A stretch of DNA of 64,000 bases, from contig CANQMT010000008.1 in assembly GCA_947625055.1 (NCBI GenBank), positions 22,211 to 86,210 on the forward strand, read 5' to 3'. The DNA is from an uncultured Monoglobus sp. (GTDB lineage: Bacteria; Bacillota; Clostridia; Monoglobales; Monoglobaceae). This document shows, piece by piece, positions 42,397 to 49,541 of the stretch (position 1 is its first letter; the number at the start of each line of letters is the position of its first letter). The position numbers and the translations under genes are program-made. A model generated the notes under the pieces. It searched no databases and had not been told where the DNA came from. It worked only from the letters and a program-made list of their open reading frames with translations.

Positions 42397-42431
42397 AAAG
42401 CCGCGGCGATCAATCCTCGCCGCGGCTTTTT
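42397..42431 (+). terminator. Terminator of the deacetylase gene
   Basis: AAAGCCGCGGCGA / TCGCCGCGGCTTT stem with a 7-base loop and trailing T-run. Confidence 0.9.
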
Positions 42432-42569
42432 GAATTAATTTCTTGCAAATTTAAAATTATTTTAAAAATTCGGGAACTTATTCGGGGGTTTTATCGTCTA
42501 AAATAATATAGGTGAAGTTTATATATATTGAAGGCAGAGGAGTTAAAAAGTTCAAAAAGGCAAGCAGAG

Positions 42570-42591
42570 GCCGCCGATTGGCGGCTTTTTT
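42570..42591 (+). terminator. Orphan terminator
   Basis: GCCGCC GATT GGCGGC followed by six T, with no gene ending nearby. It may end a short transcript from the 42435-42565 interval or insulate the cassette that follows. Confidence 0.7.
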
Positions 42592-42631
42592 GCCGCTTTG
42601 AATAATTTTGCAAATATTTTTCAAAAAAACA

Positions 42632-42660
42632 TTGACAAAGATTTGCAGTTATGTTAAAAT
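42632..42660 (+). promoter_or_regulatory. Promoter of cassette A leader
   Basis: TTGACA (42632-42637), 17-base spacer, TAAAAT (42655-42660). The same arrangement, with the shared TATGTTAAAAT, occurs at 60377-60405. Confidence 0.84.
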
Positions 42661-42666
42661 TACAGT

Positions 42667-42767
42667 GGTTGTAAACGTTGATTAGTTAAAGTATCAGAAT
42701 TCTTATCCGTATCTTGGGCGGATAAGCGGTTTTGGTGCTTTTTATTTTTAACTGAGAAGGGATTCAA
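42667..42767 (+). promoter_or_regulatory. Conserved hairpin leader, cassette A
   Basis: This 5' leader is closely similar to 60412-60520. Both hold GTTGATTAG, an ATCA-containing tract, and a hairpin CTTATCCG / CGGATAAG (42702-42726) with loop TATC(T/A)TGGG, followed by TTTGGTGCTTTTTATTT and a Shine-Dalgarno region AGAAGGG. The pairing is retained where the outer bases differ. It matches no riboswitch class I know. Confidence 0.62.
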
Positions 42768-42914
42768 ATGAAAAGACGGGAAGATTATGCGGATAATTCG
42801 TTCCGTGCGGAACTCCGCGGTGGAGATGAGTTTGGCTTGGCGTGTTTGGCGGCTGTCGGCTGCTCGGCTCGCGGCTTTATTTTCGCGTCTTTAAATACGG
42901 TTAAAAAGGCATAG
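42768..42914 (+). CDS. Small ORF of cassette A (48 aa)
   Basis: ATG 42768 is placed 7 bases after AGAAGGG. The predicted 48-residue peptide starts MKRREDYADNSFRAEL, is Gly/Ala-rich in the middle (CLAAVGCSARGF, two cysteines) and ends NTVKKA just inside the terminator stem. No family is recognised. The counterpart at 60521 occupies the same position behind the same leader and would be 49 residues if its G-run held one more base, which supports a real coding role; low sequence similarity between the two peptides argues against. Confidence 0.42.
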   Translation: MKRREDYADNSFRAELRGGDEFGLACLAAVGCSARGFIFASLNTVKKA

Positions 42915-42939
42915 GGTATATTGCGCCCTGTGCCTTTTT
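42903..42939 (+). terminator. Terminator of cassette A small transcript
   Basis: AAAAAGGCATAGGG / CCCTGTGCCTTTTT, 14-bp stem with one wobble pair and a 9-base loop; it separates the leader unit from the surface-protein gene 470 bases on. Confidence 0.85.
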
Positions 42940-42993
42940 GACGTATCGGGTCCGTTAGATTCGCCCTAAATCCGTAGGGGACGGATATGTCTT

Positions 42994-43081
42994 GCAAAAG
43001 GTTTTTGCAATGAATTAATTGCCCAAAGCCCATATTCCGCCCTGCCAAGCCGCGGGCGGCGAAGAAGCAAAAACCTTTTGC
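42994..43081. mobile_element. 88-bp inverted-repeat element, copy 1
   Basis: Ends are perfect 15-bp inverted repeats (GCAAAAGGTTTTTGC and its complement) around a conserved core containing GCCCAAAGCCCATATTCCGC and CCTGCCAAGCCGCGG. Five copies occur in the window. It has no transposase, so it has the form of a MITE. No clear target-site duplication is visible. Confidence 0.75.
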
Positions 43082-43365
43082 GTAGGGGCGGACGACCCCG
43101 GCCGCCCGCCTCGCCCCCAATTCGTAGGGGACGGCGCCCTCGACGTCCCGTCCCGGCTCCCCTTGGGGGGGGAGCTGTCTGCGGAGCAGACTGAGAGGGG
43201 AAACAAACCAACAAGCACCCCTCTCCGTCGCCTTCGGTCATGTCCGCTCACGTTAATGATTTGTGGCCCTGTTTATCCGAGGAAACGGAATACGGTTGTG
43301 CCACGAACCCGCTTCGCGGCTCCGGCCGCAGCCACCTCTCCCCAAGGAGAGGCAAACCAACGAAA
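43082..43365. repeat. Composite dispersed repeats upstream of the first surface-protein gene
   Basis: In order: GTAGGGGCGGACGACCCCGG (43084-43103), CGTAGGGGACGG with CCCTCGACGTCCC, the CTCCCCTTGGGGGGGAGCTG palindrome with TGACTGAGAGGGG-type end (43158-43200), CCCCTCTCCGTCGCCTTCGG and CCACCTCTCCCC (43337). All recur near 45.6-46.0, 60.8-61.4 and 63.8-63.9 kb. No gene is supported; short open frames here are artefacts of the repeat. Confidence 0.72.
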
Positions 43366-43411
43366 AATAAATTAATTACATATAAACTTCAAAGAAAGAA
43401 AGGGATTCAAA

Positions 43412-45358
43412 ATGAGAAAAAGTAGAACTTTATCGCTGTTGCTGGCAGTGGCAGTAATGGCAACAATGTTAGTCGCGGTACCACTGACCGCAAGCGCGGA
43501 GATCACAGATAAATATGCATATGAATGGGTAGCTGACTTTCCTGCTCCTACCTCAGCAACGCCCAATCCTAATCCGGAAATCACAACTGGAACCAAATTA
43601 TCTTTTACGGCGGTTTCAGGAGGAGATTCAGGTGACAGCTTAATTACTGCAACAACAGGCGGTGCAGCTAATCACATAAGTTTTGATTCTAATTTCAGAT
43701 TTTACCTGACATCAGACTCTTCTTCAGAAGCGCAAAATAATGATTTTTCATCATCACTTGGTTTTAGAATTAGTGATACAATTAAAGACGGTAACCACTA
43801 TAATAGCTATGAAGATTTAAAAGCTGAGAATAGTGATCATAATTTTTATACGGGTGTTGTTTTAAAGCCTCAGGTAGACGGTAAATTTAAGGCATACGTC
43901 GGTGTTGATGCAGGAGGTGGCGATCGCGTTATACGTATATATGACAACACTGAATCTGTCAAAAAGGAAGTTGTTACCTTTTCAATTACAAAAAATAAAT
44001 ATAATAATAAATCAGATGCGAGTCCGGCTGTGGGTGAACTTGGAAATGAACAAATATACAAAGCAGATGGCAAGCGCGTATATAAGGTAGGCGGAAAAGA
44101 TAAATATAACGATAAATATGTAAAATATACCGGTGCTGCGGTTGATCCAAGCACCAACGAAATCACATTAACAGCGGGTCATGATTATATTTTCTATGTG
44201 GCCGGTACAGGCGGTCGGCTTTTAAGAATGGAGTTTGAGCCCACAGCCGGTGAGTCGGAGGCTACTCCCGAGCCGGGCGCAACTTCTGATCCCGGTGCAA
44301 CTGCCACTCCCGGCGGCGGAGGCACTGACACCGAAACAGTAACGGCAGCGGGATATTCCAACTCGTTTAAGTCAACAAACAAGAATTATGTGGACTGGAC
44401 ATTCCATAAAGAGAGTAGACCTGATCCTGATTATGCTAATGATAATGTGAATAACGAAGATTATAGAACTTCAAATGGTCTTGCAGCCGATTTCTCGGAG
44501 ACGTCTATTGAATTTAGCGGCACTATTGGTAAGGCAGAAATAAAGACTAGTACCACCGTGGCAAACGACACATTTGATTTGCCGCATACAGAGCATACCG
44601 CTCATAGCGGCTCAGGCTATGTATTAAAAGTGGGTGATACAGTAAATTTAACAATTAAAAACGCCAAGCCGGATGACAGCGTATACAGTTATGACTTAAT
44701 AATTGTATATAATCGTAATGGTGGTAGTGGACAGGAGGCAAAATTTACTATCAGTCAGGATGGCAGCGAAGATCCGCTCAAGGATTATACAGATACTACG
44801 AAAGATAATGGCAATACGACCGATCCCGATGAGGTTATATTCAGAAATGTGAATGTTAAAGATGTTAAGCTCACATGGAATAAGGAAATTGACATATACA
44901 GCATATCGCTTGATTACCATGCAAAACCTCGGGCGGACGTTGAAAACAAACTCAAACTCGAAAATGGAAGCGGCGATAACTACGTTTCGGGTAAATACTA
45001 TCAGAATGATGACACCGGTGATGCATCGAGAGGCGTGATCAGATTCTTCCAGGATTGCAGCAACAACGATTTGATTGACGGATACGGATTTGTGTTTATT
45101 GACGGCGCCGACGCCGGCGTTATCGACACCAATATAAAGAAAGGCAGAATTGTTCAAAGCAACGATGGCGAAAATGTGCTGAGCGGAAACGGTTTTTACG
45201 GTGATGTTTATAATATCCTGGATCGGAGTTATAGTTCGCAAGTTATCGCCGTGCCTTATGTATCGGCTGACGGATATATAATTTTCGCAGATCCAATAAC
45301 CGGAACGGTTGGCGATGCCGCGAAAGACGTAATAAACGAGTGGGAATGGGTCGATTAA
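43412..45358 (+). CDS. Large secreted protein of cassette A, unknown function
   Basis: 648 residues. The signal peptide (MRKSRTLSLLLAVAVMATML..., cut near ASA-E) is almost identical to that of the protein at 61460 although the mature N-terminal parts differ. Residues ~30-270 look like a carbohydrate-binding beta-sandwich (FRFYLTSDSS, ALTAGHDYIFYVAGTGGRLL in part), a Thr/Pro/Gly linker (~275-310) follows, then a second beta-rich domain (~315-520). Residues ~525-630 form a module shared with the 61460 protein: SGKYYQND, GVIRFFQD, GYGFVFIDG, GNGFYGDVYNI and a final ADGYIIFADPITG. No catalytic motif is recognisable. AGAAAGGGATTC precedes the ATG. A small FECADVIT protein follows 22 bases on. Codon use is AT-richer than the housekeeping genes. 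Confidence 0.82.
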   Translation: MRKSRTLSLLLAVAVMATMLVAVPLTASAEITDKYAYEWVADFPAPTSATPNPNPEITTGTKLSFTAVSGGDSGDSLITATTGGAANHISFDSNFRFYLTSDSSSEAQNNDFSSSLGFRISDTIKDGNHYNSYEDLKAENSDHNFYTGVVLKPQVDGKFKAYVGVDAGGGDRVIRIYDNTESVKKEVVTFSITKNKYNNKSDASPAVGELGNEQIYKADGKRVYKVGGKDKYNDKYVKYTGAAVDPSTNEITLTAGHDYIFYVAGTGGRLLRMEFEPTAGESEATPEPGATSDPGATATPGGGGTDTETVTAAGYSNSFKSTNKNYVDWTFHKESRPDPDYANDNVNNEDYRTSNGLAADFSETSIEFSGTIGKAEIKTSTTVANDTFDLPHTEHTAHSGSGYVLKVGDTVNLTIKNAKPDDSVYSYDLIIVYNRNGGSGQEAKFTISQDGSEDPLKDYTDTTKDNGNTTDPDEVIFRNVNVKDVKLTWNKEIDIYSISLDYHAKPRADVENKLKLENGSGDNYVSGKYYQNDDTGDASRGVIRFFQDCSNNDLIDGYGFVFIDGADAGVIDTNIKKGRIVQSNDGENVLSGNGFYGDVYNILDRSYSSQVIAVPYVSADGYIIFADPITGTVGDAAKDVINEWEWVD

Positions 45359-45380
45359 ATAGAGAGGAGAAATAAGTATA

Positions 45381-45551
45381 ATGAGAAGTATAAAAGAATA
45401 TAAAGCGCCCGAAGCGGCGGTAATAGAGTTCGAGTGCGCGGACGTGATAACGGAAAGCGTTACAAATACGCTTGACAAAACCAACAACCAATCGGGCCAT
45501 ACATATGTAAACGCCGGCAGCAGAAAATGGGGCGACATATACGACAATTAA
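45381..45551 (+). CDS. Small FECADVIT-motif protein of cassette A (56 aa)
   Basis: 56 residues: MRSIKEYKAPEAAVIEFECA, then DVITES, a polar middle (TLDKTNNQSGHT) and the end YVNAGSRKWGDIYDN. AGAGGAG lies before the ATG. It is homologous to the small protein at 63567: both have Y-K-x-P-x-A, FECAD(V/I)IT and a final YV..G...W.DI. It has no export signal. I recall that short proteins starting with a KYExPxxxVxxF...DVITxS-like pattern are frequent in gut Clostridia, but no function is established to my knowledge. Coupled to the large secreted protein gene. Confidence 0.72.
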   Translation: MRSIKEYKAPEAAVIEFECADVITESVTNTLDKTNNQSGHTYVNAGSRKWGDIYDN

Positions 45552-45564
45552 TTTGGTGAGTTTT

Positions 45565-45590
45565 GGAACAGGCCCGAACGGGCCTGTTCC
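45565..45590 (+). terminator. Terminator of cassette A
   Basis: GGAACAGGCCCG AA CGGGCCTGTTCC, a 12-bp stem identical base for base to that at 63763-63788. A T-run is lacking. Confidence 0.75.
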
Positions 45591-45591
45591 G

Positions 45592-45690
45592 CTCGCCCGC
45601 CTCTCCCCTTGGGGAGAGGTGTCAGGCGCAGCCTGACGGAGAGGGGTACCTAATTACTAGTATTTACGTTGGCCGAGAGGGTAATGAAAA
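45592..45690. repeat. Composite repeat after cassette A
   Basis: CCTCTCCCCTTGGGGAGAGG palindrome, TGTCAGGCGCAGCCTGAC hairpin, GGAGAGGGGTACC and a TTTACGTTGGCCGAGAGGG tract; relatives lie at 43.2, 60.9 and 63.8 kb. Confidence 0.7.
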
Positions 45691-45698
45691 CACTAATC

Positions 45699-45787
45699 GC
45701 AAAAGGTTTTTGCGTTGAAATGGTTGCCCAAAGCCCATATTCCGCCCTGCCAAGCCGCGGGGCGGCAAAGAAGCAAAAACCTTTTGC
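45699..45787. mobile_element. 89-bp inverted-repeat element, copy 2
   Basis: Perfect 15-bp terminal inverted repeats GCAAAAGGTTTTTGC / GCAAAAACCTTTTGC with the same core as the other copies. Confidence 0.75.
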
Positions 45788-46020
45788 GTAGGGCGGCTCA
45801 AACGGGCGGATAATATCCGCCCCTACGGTGTGATGAAATCCGTAGGGGCGGACGACCCGGCCGCCCGGCTCCCCCTTCCTTTAGGAGGGGGAGCTGTCAG
45901 CGAAGCTGACTGAGAGGGAGGCTTATTTGCTAATCACTAATTGCTAATCGCTACGTTGACCCCTCTCCGTCTTTCCGCCATTGGCGGAAATCCACCTCTC
46001 CCCAAAGGGCGAGGCAGACG
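45788..46020. repeat. Composite repeat after the second inverted-repeat element
   Basis: Contains GGGCGGATAATATCCGCCC (a 19-base palindrome also at 63905-63923), CCGTAGGGGCGGACGACCC, the GAGCTGTCAGCGAAGCTGACTGAGAGGG module (45891-45918), a TAATCACTAATTGCTAATCG tract and CCCCTCTCCGTC...CCACCTCTCCCC. No gene seen. Confidence 0.7.
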
Positions 46021-46105
46021 AGCGGCGTAAGGCGCGCAGGGTTCCCGGAAAGCGCCAACGAAGTGCGCTTTTCGGGAAAGAGGAGCCAACCCGGAGCGGG
46101 CGCAG

Positions 46106-46305
46106 CTTTTGCCGCTTTGCGGCAAAACAAGCAAGTGCAGGGATTGGCGACGAGCGCGCGTTTGCGGTCAGCGCGAATTCGGGAAATTTCTTTAATACAG
46201 GTATCTCAAACCAAGATTGAGATGTGCCGATCCAATCAACGAACCAACCATGGCACTCTGCCTCAGGAGATATCCGTGTTCGCGCTGACCCCAAACGCGT
46301 GTATA
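46106..46305. repeat. Long imperfect inverted repeat region before the ankyrin-GH43 gene
   Basis: TTTTGCCGCTTTGCGGCAAAAC (46106-46127) repeats a motif of 20.68 kb. GCGTTTGCGGTCAGCGCGAA (46157-46176) is inverted, with mismatches, at 46279-46298 (TTCGCGCTGACCCCAAACGC). A small hairpin ATCTCAAACCAAGATTGAGAT (46201-46221) lies between. No reading frame is convincing. Confidence 0.5.
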
Positions 46306-46318
46306 AATGATATAATAT

Positions 46319-46370
46319 CGCGGATGAACCGCGGTCGTTTTGATGTCGGCCGCGGTTTATTCCGCGTTTT
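46319..46370 (+). terminator. Strong hairpin with T-run
   Basis: CGCGGATGAACCGCGG (46319-46334) pairs, with one bulge and a mismatch, with CCGCGGTTTATTCCGCG (46350-46366), followed by TTTTTCTG. TATAAT at 46311-46316 lies directly before it, so any start there would be terminated at once. Confidence 0.6.
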
Positions 46371-46509
46371 TCTGCTGTGTCCTATGTTAAAAAACTTAGC
46401 GCTATTTAATGAAATTATATACAATTTGGCTATTGAAATTATCGCACACCCCTGCTAAAATAACTGTAGAGAGTTTAGTTTGCGGAAAAATTTTCAAAGA
46501 GGTGCGAAC

Positions 46510-48444
46510 ATGAGCGAGATTATAGATTGCGTGAAGCGAAATGATATGTACGGCGTGAAGGAGCTGCTCTCCCACAGGGCGAGGCTCGTTGACGAGTGCG
46601 ACGAGAACGGCGTTTCCGCCGCTTTTCATATGGTGAGGACCGGAGATATTAAATGGGTAAAGTTTTTGGTGGAATACACCTTCGCGAGCTTCAACGAGTG
46701 TGACGCGAAGCACCGCACGGTGCTGCACGAGGCGGTCAAGACCGGCAGCCTCGAGTGCGTGAAATACCTTGTTGAGCGCGTGGGCCTCGATCCGTGTCAG
46801 GGCGACATGCACCTTATTTCACCGTTTGAGATCGCGCATGAGCGCAGCCTCAAGGAGATCGAGGAATATTTTGAGCGGATCGTCGGCTGCAAATTCGAGG
46901 ACATGTACAAGAACCCCGTCCGCCGCGGCTTTTACGCCGATCCGTCGATCGTCCGCGTGGGCGAGGATTATTACATGGTGAACTCGTCGTTCATTTTCTT
47001 CCCCTGTATTCCGATTTCCCACTCGACCGACCTTGTTCACTGGCAGAGCATAGGCCACGCCATAACCAATCCGGAATGGGCCCATCTTGAGGGCCTTGAG
47101 GGCGGCAGGGGCTACTGGGCACCCGATATTTCGTATCATAACGGAAAGTTTTACATAACAGCGACACTGCGCTATAACGACAGCGACAAAGTGAAGCGCA
47201 GACAGATCATCGTGTCATCGGAAAAGCCCGAGGGCCCGTACTCCGAGCCCGTATTCATTGACGAGGACGGAATAGACCCCTCGCTTTTCACCGACGTTGA
47301 CGGCAGACGATATATGCTGCTGAACCGCGGCGCGAGGATATTCGAGCTCAACGAGGACGCCACCGAGAAGATCTCGGATGCAAAGCTTCTGTTTTACGGC
47401 GACAACAAGCGCGCGCCCGAGGGCCCGCACCTGATATACAAGGACGGATATTATTATCTGTTCCAGGCCGAGGGCGGCACCGGCGAGCAGCACTGCGTGA
47501 CGGTCGCCCGCAGCAAGACGCTTATGGGCGTTTACGAGCCGTGCCCGTATAACCCGGTAATGACCCAGCGCGACTACACCGCGCCGATAACCTGCGCGGG
47601 CCACGCCAAGCCTGTTCAGACTCAGAACGGCGACTGGTACGTTGTGTACCTCTGCAACAGGAGCCTTGACGGAAAATACGCGATGCTCGGCAGGGAGACC
47701 TGCCTTGACCCGATCACTTGGACGCCCGACGGCTGGCCGATAGTCAACAGTCTGAACGGCCCGAGTACGCTCCAGAAAAAGCCCGCTCTGAAGCCCGCCC
47801 CCAACGAGCCGGGCGCGAGCTATGACGGCTTTGATGACGGAAAGGTCAAGCACTTCTGGATGTTCGCGGGTATTCCCGAGCATGACGGAATAAAGATAGA
47901 AAACAGCAGACTTTACATAAAAGGCTCGACCGAGCCGCTGACTTCAAGGAAAGCGGCAAACATAATGCTCCGCCGCCAGCCGGACTTTAATTTTGACGTG
48001 ATCTGCAAAATGGACGTTAACCACGACATGGACTATGAGCAGAACTACGGCCTCACGGGATATTATGATGAGCTGACATTCTTCACGTTCGGAATTTACA
48101 GAAACGGCGAGAGCGGCTACGCGCTCAAGCTTTTTGAAAAGATAGACGATGTTGAAAGATATACACACTATGTCGGAATACCGGAGGTCACGGATTCGAT
48201 CTGGCTCAAGATAGAGACCGACGGACTGCGGCGCGTGTTCTACTACAGCATTGACGGCGTGAACTACAGAAAGGTCTACACCGCCGACAACATATATTAT
48301 CTTTGCGCCCAGGCGATAAAGAAGGGCAAGCGCTTCACGGGCGCTATGGTCGGAATGTATGCCTACAGCGGAGACGGCGAGCCCATGTATGCCGCCTTTG
48401 ACGAGTTCAGATGTATCAGGAGACGTTTCAGAGATGACGACTAA
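46510..48444 (+). CDS. Ankyrin-repeat/glycoside hydrolase family 43 fusion
   Basis: 644 residues, no signal peptide, hence cytoplasmic. Residues ~3-130 are three to four ankyrin-type helix pairs: EIIDCVKRNDMYGVKELLS, NGVSAAFHMVRTGDIKWVKF, HRTVLHEAVKTGSLECVKYL and SPFEIAHERSLKEIEEYF. A complete GH43 propeller follows (~135-430) with base Asp144 in FYADPSIV, Asp256 in DGIDPSLF and acid Glu304 in APEGPHLIY. A C-terminal beta-sandwich (~445-635) resembles the xylosidase C-terminal domain. Ankyrin repeats normally mediate protein binding; joined to a hemicellulase they could localise or gate it. ATG 46510 follows AGAGGTG. The 3' end overlaps the DUF2520 gene. Confidence 0.9.
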   Translation: MSEIIDCVKRNDMYGVKELLSHRARLVDECDENGVSAAFHMVRTGDIKWVKFLVEYTFASFNECDAKHRTVLHEAVKTGSLECVKYLVERVGLDPCQGDMHLISPFEIAHERSLKEIEEYFERIVGCKFEDMYKNPVRRGFYADPSIVRVGEDYYMVNSSFIFFPCIPISHSTDLVHWQSIGHAITNPEWAHLEGLEGGRGYWAPDISYHNGKFYITATLRYNDSDKVKRRQIIVSSEKPEGPYSEPVFIDEDGIDPSLFTDVDGRRYMLLNRGARIFELNEDATEKISDAKLLFYGDNKRAPEGPHLIYKDGYYYLFQAEGGTGEQHCVTVARSKTLMGVYEPCPYNPVMTQRDYTAPITCAGHAKPVQTQNGDWYVVYLCNRSLDGKYAMLGRETCLDPITWTPDGWPIVNSLNGPSTLQKKPALKPAPNEPGASYDGFDDGKVKHFWMFAGIPEHDGIKIENSRLYIKGSTEPLTSRKAANIMLRRQPDFNFDVICKMDVNHDMDYEQNYGLTGYYDELTFFTFGIYRNGESGYALKLFEKIDDVERYTHYVGIPEVTDSIWLKIETDGLRRVFYYSIDGVNYRKVYTADNIYYLCAQAIKKGKRFTGAMVGMYAYSGDGEPMYAAFDEFRCIRRRFRDDD

Positions 48445-49225
48445 TATTGGATTTATCGGTGCCGGCAAAGTCGGCACCGCTTTCGGTAATTATCTTAAAA
48501 AGAACGGTCTGCCCCTCGCGGGCTATTGGTCGCGCACGCGGGAGCACGCGGAAGAGGCTGCGGCCTTTACCGAAAGCCGCGCCTTCGCGGACGCGGGCGG
48601 GCTTGTTAAGCAGTGTGATCTGATTTTTGTCACGGTCGCGGACGGCGCGATAGGCGAGGTCGCGGAAAACACAGCGGCCTCGTGCGGCGGCCTTGAGGGA
48701 AAGACGTTTTGCCACACCTCGGGCGCGCTGGCGAGCGATGTTCTCGCTCCGCTCAAGAAAAAGGGCGCGGAAATCGCGAGCGCGCATATGCTGCTCGCGG
48801 TCAGCGATAAGAGCTGTGATTTCGGCGGCGCGTTTTTCACGCTTGAGGGCGGTTGCGAAAAGGCCGCGGAGGCACTGCGCCGCTGCGGGAACGCGTATAA
48901 GATGATCGATCCCGCGGACAAGCCCAAATATCACGCCGCGGCAGTGTTCGCGAGCAACTTTGTCGTCGGCCTCGCGGGAACTGCCTGCGGGCTTTTGGGG
49001 GACTGCGGCTTTTCGGAGCGCGAGGCTCTGAGCGCGCTCGGGCCGCTGATCGAAAACAACGTGAAAAACATAATCGAAAAAGGGCCGAAAGCGGCCCTGA
49101 CCGGCCCGGTGGCCCGCGGCGACTTCGGCACGGTCAAAAAGCATCTCGAGTGCCTCAAAAATGACGCTCTCGCGAAAGAGGTATACGAGACCATGACAAA
49201 GGCATTGATCGATTTGATCAAATAA
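48434..49225 (+). CDS. Rossmann-like and DUF2520 domain protein
   Basis: The 263-residue protein has an N-terminal NAD(P)-binding fold (NIGFIGAGKVGTAFGNYLKK, GYWSRTREHAEEAA, CDLIFVTVADGAIGEVAE) and a C-terminal helical DUF2520 region (KPKYHAAAVFASNFVVGLAG, ARGDFGTVKKHL). It resembles ketopantoate/6-phosphogluconate-type dehydrogenases; the substrate is unknown. ATG 48434 lies inside the 3' end of the ankyrin-GH43 gene (11-base overlap), giving the family's usual start MTTNIGFIGAGKVG. Confidence 0.87.
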   Translation: MTTNIGFIGAGKVGTAFGNYLKKNGLPLAGYWSRTREHAEEAAAFTESRAFADAGGLVKQCDLIFVTVADGAIGEVAENTAASCGGLEGKTFCHTSGALASDVLAPLKKKGAEIASAHMLLAVSDKSCDFGGAFFTLEGGCEKAAEALRRCGNAYKMIDPADKPKYHAAAVFASNFVVGLAGTACGLLGDCGFSEREALSALGPLIENNVKNIIEKGPKAALTGPVARGDFGTVKKHLECLKNDALAKEVYETMTKALIDLIK

Positions 49226-49242
49226 ATTCTGGAGGAAAACTT

Positions 49243-49533
49243 ATGATAACCACAAAACAGCGCGCTTATCTGCGCGGACTGGCCAACAAGGTGCCAGCCC
49301 TCTATCAGATAGGCAAGGACGGAATAAACGAAAATTTCATAAAGCAGACCGCTGACGCACTGGAGGCGCGGGAGCTTATCAAGATACATGTGCTTGACAG
49401 CGCGCTGATGACCGCGCGCGAGGCGGCCGGAGAGCTGGCCAGGGCGGTCGGCGCGGACATTGTTCAGGTAATAGGAAACAAGCTTGTGCTCTACAAGGAG
49501 TCCGAAAACAACAAGCGGATAGAGCTTAATTAG
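49243..49533 (+). CDS. YhbY/CRS1-YhbY-family RNA-binding protein
   Basis: YhbY proteins bind pre-50S ribosomal particles. The 96-residue protein has TTKQRAYLRGLANKVPALYQ, IGKDGINENFIKQ and AGELARAVGADIVQVIGNKLVLYK, the complete single CRM domain. GGAGG precedes the ATG; it lies 17 bases after the DUF2520 gene. Confidence 0.94.
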   Translation: MITTKQRAYLRGLANKVPALYQIGKDGINENFIKQTADALEARELIKIHVLDSALMTAREAAGELARAVGADIVQVIGNKLVLYKESENNKRIELN

Positions 49534-49541
49534 GGGGATAC

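Noticed and set aside
42512..42601. GTG-initiated 29-codon frame (KFIYIEGRGVKKF)
   Set aside because: It runs through the terminator hairpin at 42570-42591 and has no Shine-Dalgarno site.
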